Positions 28,036 to 40,670 of a DNA stretch of 64,000 nucleotides are shown piece by piece. The notes beneath the pieces are model-generated. The model did not search any database. It was not told the origin of the DNA and saw only the letters and a list, made by a program, of their open reading frames with translations. The first letter of the stretch is position 1. Each line of letters begins with the position of its first letter. The translations under genes and the position numbers were made by a program. Source of the stretch: Serratia proteamaculans (GTDB lineage: Bacteria; Pseudomonadota; Gammaproteobacteria; Enterobacterales; Enterobacteriaceae); assembly GCF_013337185.1 (NCBI RefSeq), contig NZ_SWDE01000005.1:247706-311705 (forward strand), written 5' to 3'.

Positions 28036-28875
28036 TCAGGCCTTCGGCTGTTGATCCAAAGGCGCGATTTTGAAGTCACCGCGCGGCTGCGCGGTTTTGG
28101 TTTCCGGGCCAAACCAGCGATCGTAGATCTTCGCCGCTTCACCGTCTTTTTCCAGCTTGATCAAGGTGTCGTTAACGCTGGCGGTCAGGCGGTCTTCACC
28201 TTTGGGAATACCCACCCCCTGGTACTCTTTGGTGATGCTGAACGGCGAGATTTCGAAGTCCGCTTTCTGTGCTGCCGGCAGGTTGCCGAGCAGGCCCACC
28301 AGCTTGGCATCATCCTGAGTAATCGCCTGCACGTTGCCGTTGCGCAGTGCTACGAACGCCAGCGGAGTATCGTCGTAAGAGATCACTTTGGCCGTCGGGT
28401 AATGTTCACGCAGGGTAATTTCCTGCACCGTGCCTTTGTCCGCGCCGATGCGCAGTTTTTTGATATCTTCCGGGGTTTTCAGCACGCCCTTATGGGCGAT
28501 AAATTTCTGGCCGGTAGCGAAGTACGGCACGCTAAAGTTCACTTCCTTGGCGCGCTCGTCAGTAATGGTGAAGTTGGCGGCGATCAAATCGACCTTTTTC
28601 GCTACCAGTAAAGGAATACGGTTGGCCGGGTTAGTGGCACGCAGCTCCACCTTCACCCCCAGCGCTTTGCCGATCGCATCGGCCACATCAACGTCATAGC
28701 CCACCAGCTTTTTGCTTTGCGGATCGATATAACCGAACGGCGGATTGCTGTCGAACACCGCGATACGCACTACGCCGGCTTTCTTGATGTCGTCGAGTTT
28801 GTCCGCATGCGCGGCACCGGTGGCGAGGCTGGTCAGGCTGGCTAACAAAGTTAAGGCCAAAACGCGATGTTTCAT
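28036..28875 (-). CDS. Periplasmic amino-acid-binding protein of ABC transporter
   Basis: Solute-binding protein of cluster 3 (polar amino acids), 279 residues. A signal peptide (about 1-24, cleavage near AHA-DK) is followed by the family pattern VVRIAVFDSNPPFGYID, GYDVDVADAIGKAL and LIAANFTITDERAKEV. RIGADKGTVQE and DDAKLV line the cleft in related Glu/Asp- and Lys/Arg-binding proteins. It is the first gene of the minus-strand transporter operon. Specificity for acidic or other polar amino acids is not resolved. Confidence 0.9.
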   Translation of the reverse strand: MKHRVLALTLLASLTSLATGAAHADKLDDIKKAGVVRIAVFDSNPPFGYIDPQSKKLVGYDVDVADAIGKALGVKVELRATNPANRIPLLVAKKVDLIAANFTITDERAKEVNFSVPYFATGQKFIAHKGVLKTPEDIKKLRIGADKGTVQEITLREHYPTAKVISYDDTPLAFVALRNGNVQAITQDDAKLVGLLGNLPAAQKADFEISPFSITKEYQGVGIPKGEDRLTASVNDTLIKLEKDGEAAKIYDRWFGPETKTAQPRGDFKIAPLDQQPKA

Positions 28876-28994
28876 GAATTGCTCCTAAGGGGTTGATGTC
28901 CTGCTGGCTGCTACGCTAACAAGTCCCACTTAGGTCAGGAAATAATATAAAAAGCTATATTTATAACCTTTTTGTCTTTGGGGGTTTTTAATAG

Positions 28995-29024
28995 CATAAA
29001 GGCGCAGTTTTCTGCGCCTTTATG
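28995..29024 (-). terminator. pst-phoU operon terminator
   Basis: CATAAAGGCGCAG and CTGCGCCTTTATG form a perfect 13-base-pair stem around four bases, 19 bases beyond the phoU stop. On the minus strand the 3' arm contains CCTTTATG, giving a short U-run within the stem. Confidence 0.8.
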
Positions 29025-29043
29025 AGGTCACTCGAGGGGAAAG

Positions 29044-29778
29044 TTACTCTTTTTTCTCGTCTTTACCGTCGGAGGACAACAGCTTTTCCAGCGCATCGCC
29101 ACCAATATGACGGAAGTCCTGACCTTTCACGAAGTAGAAGATAAATTCGCAGATGTTCTGGCAACGGTCGCCGATACGCTCGATTGAACGGGCGCAGAAC
29201 AACGCGGTCAGCACGCTGGGAATGGTGCGCGTGTCTTCCATCATGTAAGTCATCAACTGACGCACGATGCCTTCATACTCCTGATCGACCTTTCTGTCTT
29301 CGCGATAAATTCGGATCGCTTCATCCAGATCCATACGCGCGAAGGCGTCCAGCACGTCATGCAGCATCTGCACGGTGTGGCGGCCCAGCGACTCCAGGCT
29401 CACCAACAGCGGCTGGTGCTGGTGCGAGAACTTTTCCAGCGCGGTGCGGCAGATTTTATCCGCCACGTCGCCGATACGTTCCAGCTCGGAGATGGTCTTG
29501 ATAATCGCCATCACCAGGCGCAGGTCGCTGGCGGTCGGCTGACGTTTGGCAATGATCCGCACGCAGGCCTCGTCGATCGCCACTTCCATCATATTGACCT
29601 TGGCGTCGCCTTCAATTACGCGCTTGGCCAACTCACCGTCCTGGTTATGCATCGCGGTAATGGCGTCAGTCAGTTGCTGTTCCACCAGCCCGCCCATGGT
29701 CAACACCTGGGTGCGGATGTGCTCAAGTTCTGCGTTGAACTGGCCGGAAATGTGTTTGTTTAAATTCAGGTTATCCAT
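29044..29778 (-). CDS. phoU: Phosphate signalling and transport regulator PhoU
   Basis: Peripheral cytosolic protein that links the PstSCAB transporter to the PhoR sensor and keeps the Pho regulon off when phosphate is plentiful. The 244 residues form two PhoU three-helix repeats, with metal-binding clusters of the E/DxxxD type (ERIGDVADK in the first, [10 protein letters not shown] in the second). The start [14 protein letters not shown] is at 29776-29778. It is last in pstSCAB-phoU, 11 bases after pstB. Confidence 0.97.
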   Translation of the reverse strand: MDNLNLNKHISGQFNAELEHIRTQVLTMGGLVEQQLTDAITAMHNQDGELAKRVIEGDAKVNMMEVAIDEACVRIIAKRQPTASDLRLVMAIIKTISELERIGDVADKICRTALEKFSHQHQPLLVSLESLGRHTVQMLHDVLDAFARMDLDEAIRIYREDRKVDQEYEGIVRQLMTYMMEDTRTIPSVLTALFCARSIERIGDRCQNICEFIFYFVKGQDFRHIGGDALEKLLSSDGKDEKKE

Positions 29779-29789
29779 GATGCATCCTA

Positions 29790-30614
<825 letters not shown>

Positions 30615-31505
30615 TTATGAATGTTTTTGCTTGGCGAAAACCACACGCGCCAAGATATTCAGTAGCAGTACACACAGGGTAATCAACAGCACCCCGGCCC
30701 AGGCCAGTTCTTGCCATTCTGCGAACGGGCTCATGGCGAATTTGAAAATGGTCACCGGCAGGTTGGCGATCGGCTGCATCAGGTCGGTGCTCCAGAACTG
30801 ATTCGACAGCGAGGTGAACAGCAGCGGTGCGGTTTCCCCGGCAATGCGCGCAATCGCCAGCAGCACGCCGGTGATAATGCCGGACACCGAGGCTTTCAGC
30901 GTGATGGCGGAAATCATGCGCCATTTCGGCGTCCCCAGCGCGTAAGCGGCCTCACGCAGCGTATCCGGCACCAGCTTGAGCATATTCTCGGTGGTACGAA
31001 TCACGATCGGCACCTGCAACAGCGCCAGGGCGATGATCCCGGCCCAACCGGAGAAGTGCTGCATCTTCGCCACCACAATGGTGTAGACGAACAGACCCAC
31101 AACGATCGACGGTGCCGATAACAGGATGTCGTTAATAAAGCGGATGACTTCCGCCAGCCAGGATTTACGGCCGTATTCTGCCAGGTAAATGCCGGCCATA
31201 ATGCCCAGCGGCGTACCAAAAATCGTCGCCCACATGATCAACAGCCCGCTACCGGCAATGGCGTTAGCCAGGCCACCACCCGCAGTGTTCGGTGGCGGGG
31301 TCATTTCGGTGAACAGCGCCAGCGACATGCCGTCGATGCCTTTGGTCACGGTGGAAAACAGGATCCACACCAGCCAGAACAGGCCAAACGCCATGGTCGC
31401 CATCGACATGAACAGCGCCAGGCGGTTTTTCTGACGGCGCCAGGCCTGCATTTTGCGACGGCTTTCCAACAGCGCCTGGTTGTTTTGCATTTCCATAGTC
31501 GCCAC
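30615..31505 (-). CDS. pstA: Phosphate ABC transporter permease PstA
   Basis: One of two membrane subunits of the phosphate importer, 296 residues with about six helices. The conserved coupling loop is [22 protein letters not shown] at 31503-31505 is taken as the start because AGGAGGG stands nine bases upstream; the ATG three codons on would leave a spacing of 18. The start is one base from the pstC stop. The gap to pstB is 48 bases. Confidence 0.96.
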   Translation of the reverse strand: MATMEMQNNQALLESRRKMQAWRRQKNRLALFMSMATMAFGLFWLVWILFSTVTKGIDGMSLALFTEMTPPPNTAGGGLANAIAGSGLLIMWATIFGTPLGIMAGIYLAEYGRKSWLAEVIRFINDILLSAPSIVVGLFVYTIVVAKMQHFSGWAGIIALALLQVPIVIRTTENMLKLVPDTLREAAYALGTPKWRMISAITLKASVSGIITGVLLAIARIAGETAPLLFTSLSNQFWSTDLMQPIANLPVTIFKFAMSPFAEWQELAWAGVLLITLCVLLLNILARVVFAKQKHS

Positions 31506-31506
31506 G

Positions 31507-32463
31507 TTAGCGTCCCTCCTTCTTGGCCAAACGCATGACCATCAACTTCGACAGCGCCAGGACGATAAAGGTGATAACAAACAGGATCAGGCCCAGCTCC
31601 ATCAACGCTGCGGTGTGAACCCCAGACTCCGCTTCGGCGAATTCATTGGCCAACGCAGAGGTAATACTGTTGCCCGGCATATACAGTGAGGCGCTGTCGA
31701 GCTGGTAGGTGTTACCGATGATAAAGGTCACCGCCATGGTTTCCCCCAGCGCGCGGCCCAACCCCAGCATCACACCACCAATCACGCCATTCTTGGTAAA
31801 CGGCAGCACGATACGCCAGATCACTTCCCAGGTGGTGCAGCCGATGCCGTAGGCCGACTCTTTCATCATCACCGGGGTCTGTTCGAACACATCGCGCATC
31901 ACGGCAGCGATGTAAGGAATAATCATAATCGCCAGGATGACCCCGGCAGCCAGAATACCGATACCGAACGCCGGGCCAGAGAACAGCTCACCAACAATCG
32001 GAATGCCGGACAGCACGTCGCCAACCGGAGTCTGGAAATATTCGGCAAACAGCGGGGCAAACACGAACAGGCCCCACATGCCGTAAACGATACTTGGGAT
32101 TGCCGCCAGCAGTTCAATGGCGATACCCAGTGGACGTCGCAGCCAGTTTGGCGCCAGCTCAGTCAGGAACAACGCGATACCAAAACTGACGGGAACGGCA
32201 ATAATCAGTGCAATCACCGAGGTGACCACGGTTCCGTAAATCGGTACCAGCGCACCGAACTGTTCGGCAGGCGCGTCCCACTCTTTGGTCCACAGGAAGG
32301 AGAAACCGAATTTCTGGATGCTTGGCCAGGAGGCGAAGATCAGCGAAACAATAATGCCGCCCAGCAACAATAGGGTAATCAGCGCTGCCAGTTTAACCAG
32401 CGCGCTGAAGATGACGTCACCATTTTTACTCGGTGCTTTCATGGTCGGCTTGTACTCAGCCAT
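31507..32463 (-). CDS. pstC: Phosphate ABC transporter permease PstC
   Basis: Partner of PstA in the channel of the phosphate importer, 318 residues with about six membrane helices. The EAA loop is [20 protein letters not shown], and the charged residues in TELAPNW and [12 protein letters not shown] match the E. coli protein. It follows pstS after a 92-base gap containing a strong hairpin. Confidence 0.97.
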   Translation of the reverse strand: MAEYKPTMKAPSKNGDVIFSALVKLAALITLLLLGGIIVSLIFASWPSIQKFGFSFLWTKEWDAPAEQFGALVPIYGTVVTSVIALIIAVPVSFGIALFLTELAPNWLRRPLGIAIELLAAIPSIVYGMWGLFVFAPLFAEYFQTPVGDVLSGIPIVGELFSGPAFGIGILAAGVILAIMIIPYIAAVMRDVFEQTPVMMKESAYGIGCTTWEVIWRIVLPFTKNGVIGGVMLGLGRALGETMAVTFIIGNTYQLDSASLYMPGNSITSALANEFAEAESGVHTAALMELGLILFVITFIVLALSKLMVMRLAKKEGR

Positions 32464-32524
32464 AGATCACTCTCTGTTTTAACCCTGGCAGGCCCAACAT
32501 AGGTCAGACCCTGAAAAACTGAGT

Positions 32525-32548
32525 GGGGCGCGCTTAATCACGCGCCCC
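32525..32548 (-). terminator. Intercistronic hairpin after pstS
   Basis: GGGGCGCG and CGCGCCCC form an eight-base-pair GC stem around an eight-base loop, seven bases beyond the pstS stop. It probably acts as an attenuator or mRNA stabiliser so that PstS exceeds the membrane subunits (inference). Confidence 0.72.
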
Positions 32549-32555
32549 TGCGTTG

Positions 32556-33596
32556 TTAGTACAGCGCTTTACCGGAACTGTCTTTTACGTTGGTTTTCCA
32601 TGCTGCACGCACCTGCTCGACAACTTCTTTCGGCAGAGTGGCGTAATCCAGGTCATTAGCCTGCTTGGCGCCAGTTTTGTACGCCCAGTCAAAGAACTTC
32701 AGCACTTCGGTGCCCTGAGCCGGGTTTTTCTGCTCTTTGTGCACCAGGATGAAGGTGGTAGAGGTGATTGGCCAGGCGTTGTCGCCTTTCTGGTTAGTCA
32801 GGTCCTGTGCGAAGGTCTTGCTCCAGTCCACGCCTTTGGCCGCGGCGCTGAAGCTCTCTTCTGTCGGACTAACCGCTTTGCCATCGGCAGAAATCAGCTT
32901 GGTGTAAGCCAGGTTGTTCTGCTTGGCGTAAGCGTATTCCACGTAGCCGATAGAGCCTGGCAGACGTTGTACGAAGGCGGCGATGCCGTCGTTACCCTTG
33001 CCGCCCAGGCCGGTTGGCCAGTTAACGGTAGAGCCTGCACCAATTTTCTCTTTCCATTGGGCGTTGGCTTTGGACAGGTAGCTGGTGAACACGAAAGAAG
33101 TACCTGAACCGTCAGCACGACGCACAACGGCAATGTTCTGATCCGGCAGTTTAACGCCTGGGTTGAGCTTGGTGATCGCCGGGTCGTTCCACTTCTTCAC
33201 GTTACCCAGATAGATATCGCCCAGAGTTTTACCGTCCAGGGTCAGCTCACCGGATTTGATGCCCGGGATGTTAACTGCCAGCACCACGCCACCAATCACG
33301 GTAGGGAACTGGAACAGGCCATCAGCAGCCAGTTTTTCGTCAGTCAACGGCGCATCAGAAGCACCAAAGTCAACGGTGTTGGCAATGATTTGCTTCACGC
33401 CACCAGAAGAGCCGATGCCCTGATAGTTAACTTTGTTGCCGGTTTCTTTCTGATAAGAATCTGCCCACTTGGCATAAACCGGAGCGGGGAATGTCGCACC
33501 TGCACCGGTCAGGCTAGCAGCAGCGAACGCGGACACGGCGGTCAGGGAGAAAGTCGCTGCCACAATACTGGCGACGGTGGTACGCATCAGTTTCAT
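32556..33596 (-). CDS. pstS: Periplasmic phosphate-binding protein PstS
   Basis: Binds inorganic phosphate in the periplasm and delivers it to PstCAB. The 346-residue precursor has a signal peptide ending AFA near residue 25, then [37 protein letters not shown] and [13 protein letters not shown], whose residues hydrogen-bond phosphate. The ATG at 33594-33596 follows an ideal ribosome binding site (GGAGGG); an upstream in-frame start is rejected. Two Pho boxes lie 80-130 bases upstream. Confidence 0.98.
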   Translation of the reverse strand: MKLMRTTVASIVAATFSLTAVSAFAAASLTGAGATFPAPVYAKWADSYQKETGNKVNYQGIGSSGGVKQIIANTVDFGASDAPLTDEKLAADGLFQFPTVIGGVVLAVNIPGIKSGELTLDGKTLGDIYLGNVKKWNDPAITKLNPGVKLPDQNIAVVRRADGSGTSFVFTSYLSKANAQWKEKIGAGSTVNWPTGLGGKGNDGIAAFVQRLPGSIGYVEYAYAKQNNLAYTKLISADGKAVSPTEESFSAAAKGVDWSKTFAQDLTNQKGDNAWPITSTTFILVHKEQKNPAQGTEVLKFFDWAYKTGAKQANDLDYATLPKEVVEQVRAAWKTNVKDSSGKALY

Positions 33597-33675
33597 AATC
33601 CCTCCTAATGGGATATTCAAAAATCGACTTCAAGTCGTTTTCATCAGAGTAAGTATTGCTGCAGGAGGGAAAATA

Positions 33676-33725
33676 GGACAGTTTGGTGACAGTAAAATGT
33701 ACGAAATATGACAGTTATATTACAG
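33676..33725 (-). promoter_or_regulatory. Two Pho boxes upstream of pstS
   Basis: On the minus strand CTGTAATATAACTGTCAT (33708-33725) and CTGTCACCAAACTGTCC (33676-33692) each show two CTGTmA-type half repeats at 11-base spacing, the PhoB site pattern. They face pstS. A divergent gene begins at 33814, so PhoB might also influence it. Confidence 0.9.
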
Positions 33726-33813
33726 TGCACCAATAGTGCAATTAACATCTTGATTAGGCTATTCTTTCATCTGAAACATTCAATAATATCTTGCTCACGC
33801 AAAGGGATCTTCC

Positions 33814-34194
33814 ATGAAAAAAACACTTATCTTGTCAGCGGTTAGCCTTTGTTTGCTGGCTTCAGCAAACGCCACGGCGTCAAATGAATATCAGCGCCTC
33901 AAGACATCGGGAGACGATAGGGATGAAATCCTTGTTTGGAGCAACAACGCCCCTGGCTATGCTATTTCTAATTATAAACTTAGGGATTTAAACAACTTCA
34001 AAGAACAATTAAGGCTTCAGGAACAGACGATTAAGAAACTGGAAAGCAAGCTGAGCGATATGGAGAGAGTCAGCCAAAATCAGAACCGCGAGATCGGAAA
34101 TCTGCAGCGAAAGTTACAAGAACAAGACAATAATCAACGCGAAATCAGCAATCTGAAACGCTCGGTGCAAGACATAAGTAACAAGATAAAATAG
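33814..34194 (+). CDS. Small exported coiled-coil protein of unknown function
   Basis: I do not recognise this family. The 126-residue product has a typical signal peptide (KKTLILSAVSLCLLASANA, cleavage near residue 20-23) with no lipobox. A short region of about 35 residues precedes a long charged helix from about residue 55 to the end, with leucine/isoleucine heptads (LRLQEQTIKKLESKL, IGNLQRKLQEQ), predicted to form a periplasmic coiled coil. AAGGGA precedes the ATG. The sequence is visibly richer in A and T than its neighbours, suggesting acquisition. It lies between the Pho boxes and glmS, where E. coli has no gene, and ends at a shared terminator. Confidence 0.78.
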   Translation: MKKTLILSAVSLCLLASANATASNEYQRLKTSGDDRDEILVWSNNAPGYAISNYKLRDLNNFKEQLRLQEQTIKKLESKLSDMERVSQNQNREIGNLQRKLQEQDNNQREISNLKRSVQDISNKIK

Positions 34195-34200
34195 TAAAAA

Positions 34201-34223
34201 AGCCGGCACAGCGGCCGGCTTTT
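34201..34223. terminator. Bidirectional terminator between the coiled-coil gene and glmS
   Basis: AGCCGGC-acagcg-GCCGGCT with an A-run before and TTTT after, so it can end transcription from both sides. It is six bases after the plus-strand stop and about 20 bases beyond the glmS stop. Confidence 0.92.
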
Positions 34224-34242
34224 AGAGATTAACAGCAGCGAG

Positions 34243-36072
34243 TTACTCTACCGTGACAGACTTCGCCAGGTTGCGCGGCTGGTCAACGTCGGTGCCTTTG
34301 ATCAGCGCGACGTGGTAGGACAGCAGCTGCAACGGCACGGTGTAGAAAATCGGTGCCACGATTTCTTCAACGTGCGGTAACGGGATGATGGTCATGCCTT
34401 CGCTGCTGACAAAACCGGCATCCTGATCGGCGAACACGTACAGCTGGCCACCGCGCGCGCGCACTTCTTCAATATTGGACTTCAGCTTTTCCAACAGTTC
34501 GTTGTTCGGCGCCACCACGATCACCGGCATATCGGCATCGATCAACGCCAGCGGGCCGTGTTTTAACTCACCGGCCGCATAGGCCTCTGCGTGAATATAG
34601 GAAATCTCTTTGAGCTTCAGAGCGCCTTCCATAGCAATCGGGTACTGATCGCCACGGCCGAGGAACAACGCGTGATGCTTGTCGGAGAAGCCTTCCGCCA
34701 GCGCTTCAATGTTTTTGTCCAGCGACAGCATCTGCTCGATACGCGCCGGCAACGCCTGCAGGCCGTGCACAATTTCATGCTCAACGCTTTCCGCCATGCC
34801 TTTCAGACGACCCAAACGCGCCACCAGCATCAACAGCACCGCAAGCTGGGTAGTAAAGGCCTTGGTGGAAGCCACACCGATTTCGGTACCGGCCTTGGTC
34901 ATCAGCGCCAGATCGGACTCACGCACCAGTGAAGAACCGGCCACGTTACATACAGCCAACGAACCGAGGTAACCCAGTTCCTTCGACAGGCGCAGTGCCG
35001 CCAAGGTATCGGCGGTCTCACCGGACTGCGACAAGGTAATGATCAGGCTGCCCGGACGTACGGCAGATTTGCGATAGCGGAATTCTGACGCGATTTCCAC
35101 GTCGCAAGGCACGCCGGCCAGCGATTCGAACCAATAGCGGGCAACCATACCGGAGTGGTAAGAAGTCCCACAGGCAATGATTTGCACGTGCTGTACCTTC
35201 GCCAACAATTCGTCGGCACGCGGGCCCAGCTCGCTCAGGTTGATTTGGCCATGGCTGAAACGCCCTTCCAGGGTGTTCTTCAGCGCCAGAGGCTGTTCGT
35301 AGATCTCTTTTTGCATGTAGTGGCGATAAGCGCCTTTGTCACCGGCGTCGTACTGCACCTGGGATTCGATTTCAGGACGTTCAACGGCGTTGCCCTGCTT
35401 ATCGAAAATGTTGACGGTGCGGCGAGTCATCTCCACCACGTCACCTTCTTCCAGGAAGATAAAGCGACGGGTTACCGGCAACAGCGCCAGTTGATCGGAA
35501 GCCAGGAAGTTTTCACCTACGCCACGGCCGATAACCAATGGGCTGCCGGAGCGCGCTGCCACCAGCACGCTTGGGTCACGGCTGTCCATCACCACAGTGC
35601 CGTATGCGCCACGCAACTGAGGGATCACGCGCTGAACCACTTCCAGCAAGGTGCCCCCCTGGCGCTGTTCCCAATGCACCAGGTGAGCAATCACCTCGGT
35701 ATCGGTTTCAGAGCTGAAGTGATAACCGCGTTCGATCAGCAGTTCACGCAGCGGCTCGTGGTTTTCGATGATGCCGTTATGCACCACCGTAATGTAATCA
35801 GAAACATGCGGGTGCGCGTTAGCTTCGGTAGGTTCACCGTGCGTTGCCCAGCGGGTGTGAGCAATACCGGTGCCCCCATGCAATTCATGTTGTTCAGCGG
35901 CTTCGGCCAGTTTATTGACTTTGCCCACGCGGCGTAAACGGCTGACGTTACCTTCGGCATCCACCACCGCCAAACCGGCTGAGTCATAGCCACGGTATTC
36001 AAGACGGCGTAACCCTTCCAACAGAATCTCTGCAATATCACGTTGCGCTACTGCGCCTACAATTCCACACAT
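34243..36072 (-). CDS. glmS: Glutamine-fructose-6-phosphate aminotransferase
   Basis: Makes glucosamine-6-phosphate from fructose-6-phosphate and glutamine, the entry step to cell-wall amino sugars. The 609 residues have an N-terminal Ntn glutaminase domain with nucleophile Cys2 (MCGIVGAV) and two SIS isomerase domains ([17 protein letters not shown]), ending [13 protein letters not shown]. It follows glmU by 154 bases in the same direction, the conserved operon. In E. coli the glmS message is controlled by the small RNAs GlmY and GlmZ; those genes are not in this window. Confidence 0.98.
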   Translation of the reverse strand: MCGIVGAVAQRDIAEILLEGLRRLEYRGYDSAGLAVVDAEGNVSRLRRVGKVNKLAEAAEQHELHGGTGIAHTRWATHGEPTEANAHPHVSDYITVVHNGIIENHEPLRELLIERGYHFSSETDTEVIAHLVHWEQRQGGTLLEVVQRVIPQLRGAYGTVVMDSRDPSVLVAARSGSPLVIGRGVGENFLASDQLALLPVTRRFIFLEEGDVVEMTRRTVNIFDKQGNAVERPEIESQVQYDAGDKGAYRHYMQKEIYEQPLALKNTLEGRFSHGQINLSELGPRADELLAKVQHVQIIACGTSYHSGMVARYWFESLAGVPCDVEIASEFRYRKSAVRPGSLIITLSQSGETADTLAALRLSKELGYLGSLAVCNVAGSSLVRESDLALMTKAGTEIGVASTKAFTTQLAVLLMLVARLGRLKGMAESVEHEIVHGLQALPARIEQMLSLDKNIEALAEGFSDKHHALFLGRGDQYPIAMEGALKLKEISYIHAEAYAAGELKHGPLALIDADMPVIVVAPNNELLEKLKSNIEEVRARGGQLYVFADQDAGFVSSEGMTIIPLPHVEEIVAPIFYTVPLQLLSYHVALIKGTDVDQPRNLAKSVTVE

Positions 36073-36226
36073 CAGTTGTATTCCTAATTAAACGCCTTTC
36101 GGGGCGCTTTCGATGTCTTGACCTGATTTTGCCGGTTTTTACCGTGCGTCCCCGAGCCTGTAGAGAATGGGGATTATTATGTTTTGTATTGGGCTCTTAA
36201 GCAGAGCCCAACGCAAAACACACGGG

Positions 36227-37597
36227 TTACTTCTTCTTGACCGGGCGCTGCCAGCCCTGGATATGCACCTGCTTGACGCGGCTCAGTACCAGTTCATCTT
36301 CACCGATATCACGGGTTACCGTAGTGCCGGCGGCAATGGTAGAACCTTTGCCGACAGACACTGGCGCCACCAGCTGGGTGTCGGAACCGACGAACACGCC
36401 ATCGCCGATAATGGTTTTATGCTTATTGGCACCATCATAGTTACAGGTGATGGTACCGGCACCGATATTCACATCGTCGCCAATCTCGGCATCACCCAGG
36501 TAGCTCAGATGACCCGCTTTAGAACCTTTGCCCAAACGCGCCTTTTTCATTTCGACGAAGTTGCCAACATGGGCACCCACCGCCAGCTCAGCACCCGGAC
36601 GCAAGCGGGCAAAGGGACCCACGGTGCATTCCGCTGCCAGCACGGCATCTTCCAGCACGCTGTACGGGCTGATTTCGCAGTCATCGCCGATCTCGCAGTT
36701 TTTCAACACGCAGCCAGCACCTATTTTCACCCGATCCCCGAGCTTGACCGTGCCTTCAATAATAACGTTGGCATCAATAGAGATGTCGCGGCCGTGCACA
36801 AGTTCCCCGCGCAGGTCAAACCGCGCCGGATCCAGCAGCATTACGCCGGCCAACAGCAATTTTTCAGACTGTTCTGCCTGATAGATGCGCTCAAGCCGAG
36901 ACAGTTGCAGACGGTTATTCACGCCTTCCACTTCACTCAGGCGTGACGGATGCACGGCTTCAATTTTCTTGCCGTCGGCATGGGCCAGCGCAATGATATC
37001 GGTGATGTAGAATTCACCCTGTGCGTTTTCGTTATTCAGCATCCCCAACCAGCGCTTGAGATCGCGGCCGTTGGCCACCAGGATACCGGTGTTGATTTCA
37101 TTGATTTGGCGCTGGGCTTCGCTGGCATCTTTATGCTCAACAATCCCCACCACCTGGTCATTTTCACGCACGATGCGACCGTAACCACTTGGATCAGCCA
37201 GCTTCACCGTCAGCAGGCCAATGCCGCCCTGTGGCTTCGCGGCCATCAGACGCTGCAAAGTATCGACAGAAATCAGCGGGACGTCGCCGTACAGCATCAG
37301 CACGTCTTCATCATCGGCAAAATGCGGGGCCGCCTGCTGCATGGCATGGCCGGTACCCAATTGCTCGGCCTGCAGCACCCAGTTCAGTGCGCCGTCGGTC
37401 AGGGTGTTTTTCAACAAGTCGCCGCCATGGCCGTACACCAGATGGACGTTTTTCGCGCCCAGTTTCATCGCGGCATCAATGACGTGCTGCACCATCGGCT
37501 TGCCGGCCAACGGATGTAACACCTTGGGAAGATCGGAATACATGCGTGTTCCCTTGCCCGCGGCGAGGATCACCACACTCATTGCGCTGTTCGACAT
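36227..37597 (-). CDS. glmU: Bifunctional glucosamine-1-phosphate acetyltransferase/UDP-GlcNAc pyrophosphorylase
   Basis: Catalyses the last two steps to UDP-N-acetylglucosamine for peptidoglycan and LPS. The 456-residue protein has an N-terminal nucleotidyltransferase domain (LAAGKGTRM at about 14-22, GDVPL) and a C-terminal left-handed beta-helix acetyltransferase with hexapeptide repeats ([24 protein letters not shown]). The ATG at 37595-37597 is used; a TTG two codons upstream is less likely. It is separated from atpC by a terminator. Confidence 0.97.
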   Translation of the reverse strand: MSNSAMSVVILAAGKGTRMYSDLPKVLHPLAGKPMVQHVIDAAMKLGAKNVHLVYGHGGDLLKNTLTDGALNWVLQAEQLGTGHAMQQAAPHFADDEDVLMLYGDVPLISVDTLQRLMAAKPQGGIGLLTVKLADPSGYGRIVRENDQVVGIVEHKDASEAQRQINEINTGILVANGRDLKRWLGMLNNENAQGEFYITDIIALAHADGKKIEAVHPSRLSEVEGVNNRLQLSRLERIYQAEQSEKLLLAGVMLLDPARFDLRGELVHGRDISIDANVIIEGTVKLGDRVKIGAGCVLKNCEIGDDCEISPYSVLEDAVLAAECTVGPFARLRPGAELAVGAHVGNFVEMKKARLGKGSKAGHLSYLGDAEIGDDVNIGAGTITCNYDGANKHKTIIGDGVFVGSDTQLVAPVSVGKGSTIAAGTTVTRDIGEDELVLSRVKQVHIQGWQRPVKKK

Positions 37598-37830
37598 AAG
37601 CAACCTGATAACTCCATTTTAATAGACGAAAGTAGAACCCTTTAGTGACGATATTACTACATATTTCTCTGCACGAACCCAGCGCAGGCCTTGGGGCACT
37701 AAGCACGCCGAAGTTAACGCCCCAGTAACCCGACGGTGGGGAGAACTGTCGGCGATCGGCGACATTTCCAGCCGCTATTGAAGGTTATACCTCACAATGC
37801 CTGCCGGGGTATCAGGCTTATTTTAAAACA

Positions 37831-37860
37831 AAAAAAAAGCGACCCAATAGGCCGCTTTCT
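37831..37860 (-). terminator. atp operon terminator
   Basis: On the minus strand AAAGCG and CGCTTT pair around a loop containing GCCTATTGGGT and are followed by a run of at least eight U residues. It lies about 35 bases beyond the atpC stop. Confidence 0.85.
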
Positions 37861-37893
37861 TAATTTTGGCTGCGTTATGCACGCGCCAAAATA

Positions 37894-38313
37894 TTACATC
37901 GATCTTCTGGTGAGCTCGATAACGCGCAGTTTTGCGATCGCTTTCGCCAGTTCTGCAGATGCCTGAGCATAGTCGACATCGCCATGAGAGCTACTGATAT
38001 GTTCTTCAGCTTTACGCTTAGCTTCCAGCGCTCTCGCTTCGTCGAGGTCCGTTCCACGGATAGCAGTGTCAGCCAGCACGGTGACCACGCTCGGTTGTAC
38101 CTCAAGGATACCGCCGGACAGGTAGATGAACTCTTCTTCACCGTGTTGTTTAACAATACGCACCATGCCAGGCTTGATGGCAGTCAGCAGCGGCGCATGA
38201 CCAGGGAAAATCCCTAGTTCGCCTTCGCTACCTGTCACCTGGATCTTTTGCACCAGGCCGGAAAACATATGTTTTTCCGCGCTGACTACATCCAGATGGT
38301 AAGTCATAGCCAT
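37894..38313 (-). CDS. atpC: ATP synthase F1 epsilon subunit
   Basis: Part of the central stalk; couples rotation to the c-ring and can inhibit ATP hydrolysis. The 139 residues equal E. coli AtpC, with an N-terminal beta-sandwich ([16 protein letters not shown]) and a C-terminal helical hairpin ([14 protein letters not shown]). It is the last gene of the atp operon, 20 bases after atpD. Confidence 0.97.
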   Translation of the reverse strand: MAMTYHLDVVSAEKHMFSGLVQKIQVTGSEGELGIFPGHAPLLTAIKPGMVRIVKQHGEEEFIYLSGGILEVQPSVVTVLADTAIRGTDLDEARALEAKRKAEEHISSSHGDVDYAQASAELAKAIAKLRVIELTRRSM

Positions 38314-38333
38314 ATCACCCTCCTCTCAAGACG

Positions 38334-39743
<1,410 letters not shown>

Positions 39744-39748
39744 CTAGC

Positions 39749-40612
39749 TTAAACCGCGGAGGCTCCCGAAACGATCTCGGTGAGTTCCTGAGTGATGCTG
39801 GCCTGACGAGCCTTGTTGTATACCAACTGCAGCTCTTTGATCAGGCTACCGCCGTTATCGGTTGCGGCTTTCATCGCTACCATTCGTGCGGCCTGCTCGC
39901 TGGCCAGGTTTTCCACGACGCCCTGATAAACCTGAGATTCCACATAGCGACGCAGCAAGGTATCAAGCAGCACTTTTGGATCGGGTTCATACAGGTAATC
40001 CCAAGATTTTTTCTTCAGCTCACCGTCATCGGCAGGCGGCAACGGCAGCAGCTGAACGATCTGTGGTTCTTGGGACATCGTATTGATAAATTTGTTACTG
40101 ACAATGTACAGCTTGTCCAAACGACCTTCGTCGTAGGCTTGCAGCATCACTTTCACCGGACCGATCAGCTCCGACAGGGAAGGGTTATCCCCCATGCCGG
40201 TGACCTGGGCAACCACGTTGCCACCCACGGAACCAAAGAAAGAAGCGGCTTTAGAGCCAATCAGTGCCAAATCAGTTTCGACACCTTTTTCGGACCAGCC
40301 TTTCATCTCTGCCAACAGCCGCTTGAACAGGTTAATGTTCAAGCCACCACAGAGACCACGGTCAGTAGACACCACCAGATACCCGACGCGCTTAACATCA
40401 CGCTCATCCAGGTACGGGTGCTTATATTCCAGATTACCCAACGCAAGGTGACCAATCACTTTGCGCATGGTCTCTGCATAAGGACGGCTGGCCGCCATGC
40501 GTTCCTGCGATTTACGCATTTTGGAGGCGGCGACCATTTCCATCGCTTTAGTGATCTTTTGCGTGTTTTGCACGCTCGCGATCTTACTACGTATCTCTTT
40601 TGCGCCGGCCAT
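39749..40612 (-). CDS. atpG: ATP synthase F1 gamma subunit
   Basis: Rotor shaft of F1. The 287 residues begin with the conserved N-terminal helix [20 protein letters not shown] and end with the C-terminal helix [19 protein letters not shown] that forms the coiled coil inside the alpha3beta3 ring. [11 protein letters not shown] is the family signature near residue 85. The gap to atpA is 58 bases. Confidence 0.97.
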   Translation of the reverse strand: MAGAKEIRSKIASVQNTQKITKAMEMVAASKMRKSQERMAASRPYAETMRKVIGHLALGNLEYKHPYLDERDVKRVGYLVVSTDRGLCGGLNINLFKRLLAEMKGWSEKGVETDLALIGSKAASFFGSVGGNVVAQVTGMGDNPSLSELIGPVKVMLQAYDEGRLDKLYIVSNKFINTMSQEPQIVQLLPLPPADDGELKKKSWDYLYEPDPKVLLDTLLRRYVESQVYQGVVENLASEQAARMVAMKAATDNGGSLIKELQLVYNKARQASITQELTEIVSGASAV

Positions 40613-40670
40613 GTCTGCTTCTCCTCATTGCCAGACGGCCTGCTGTCTTTCAACTGCAGGCCGCTGAGCG

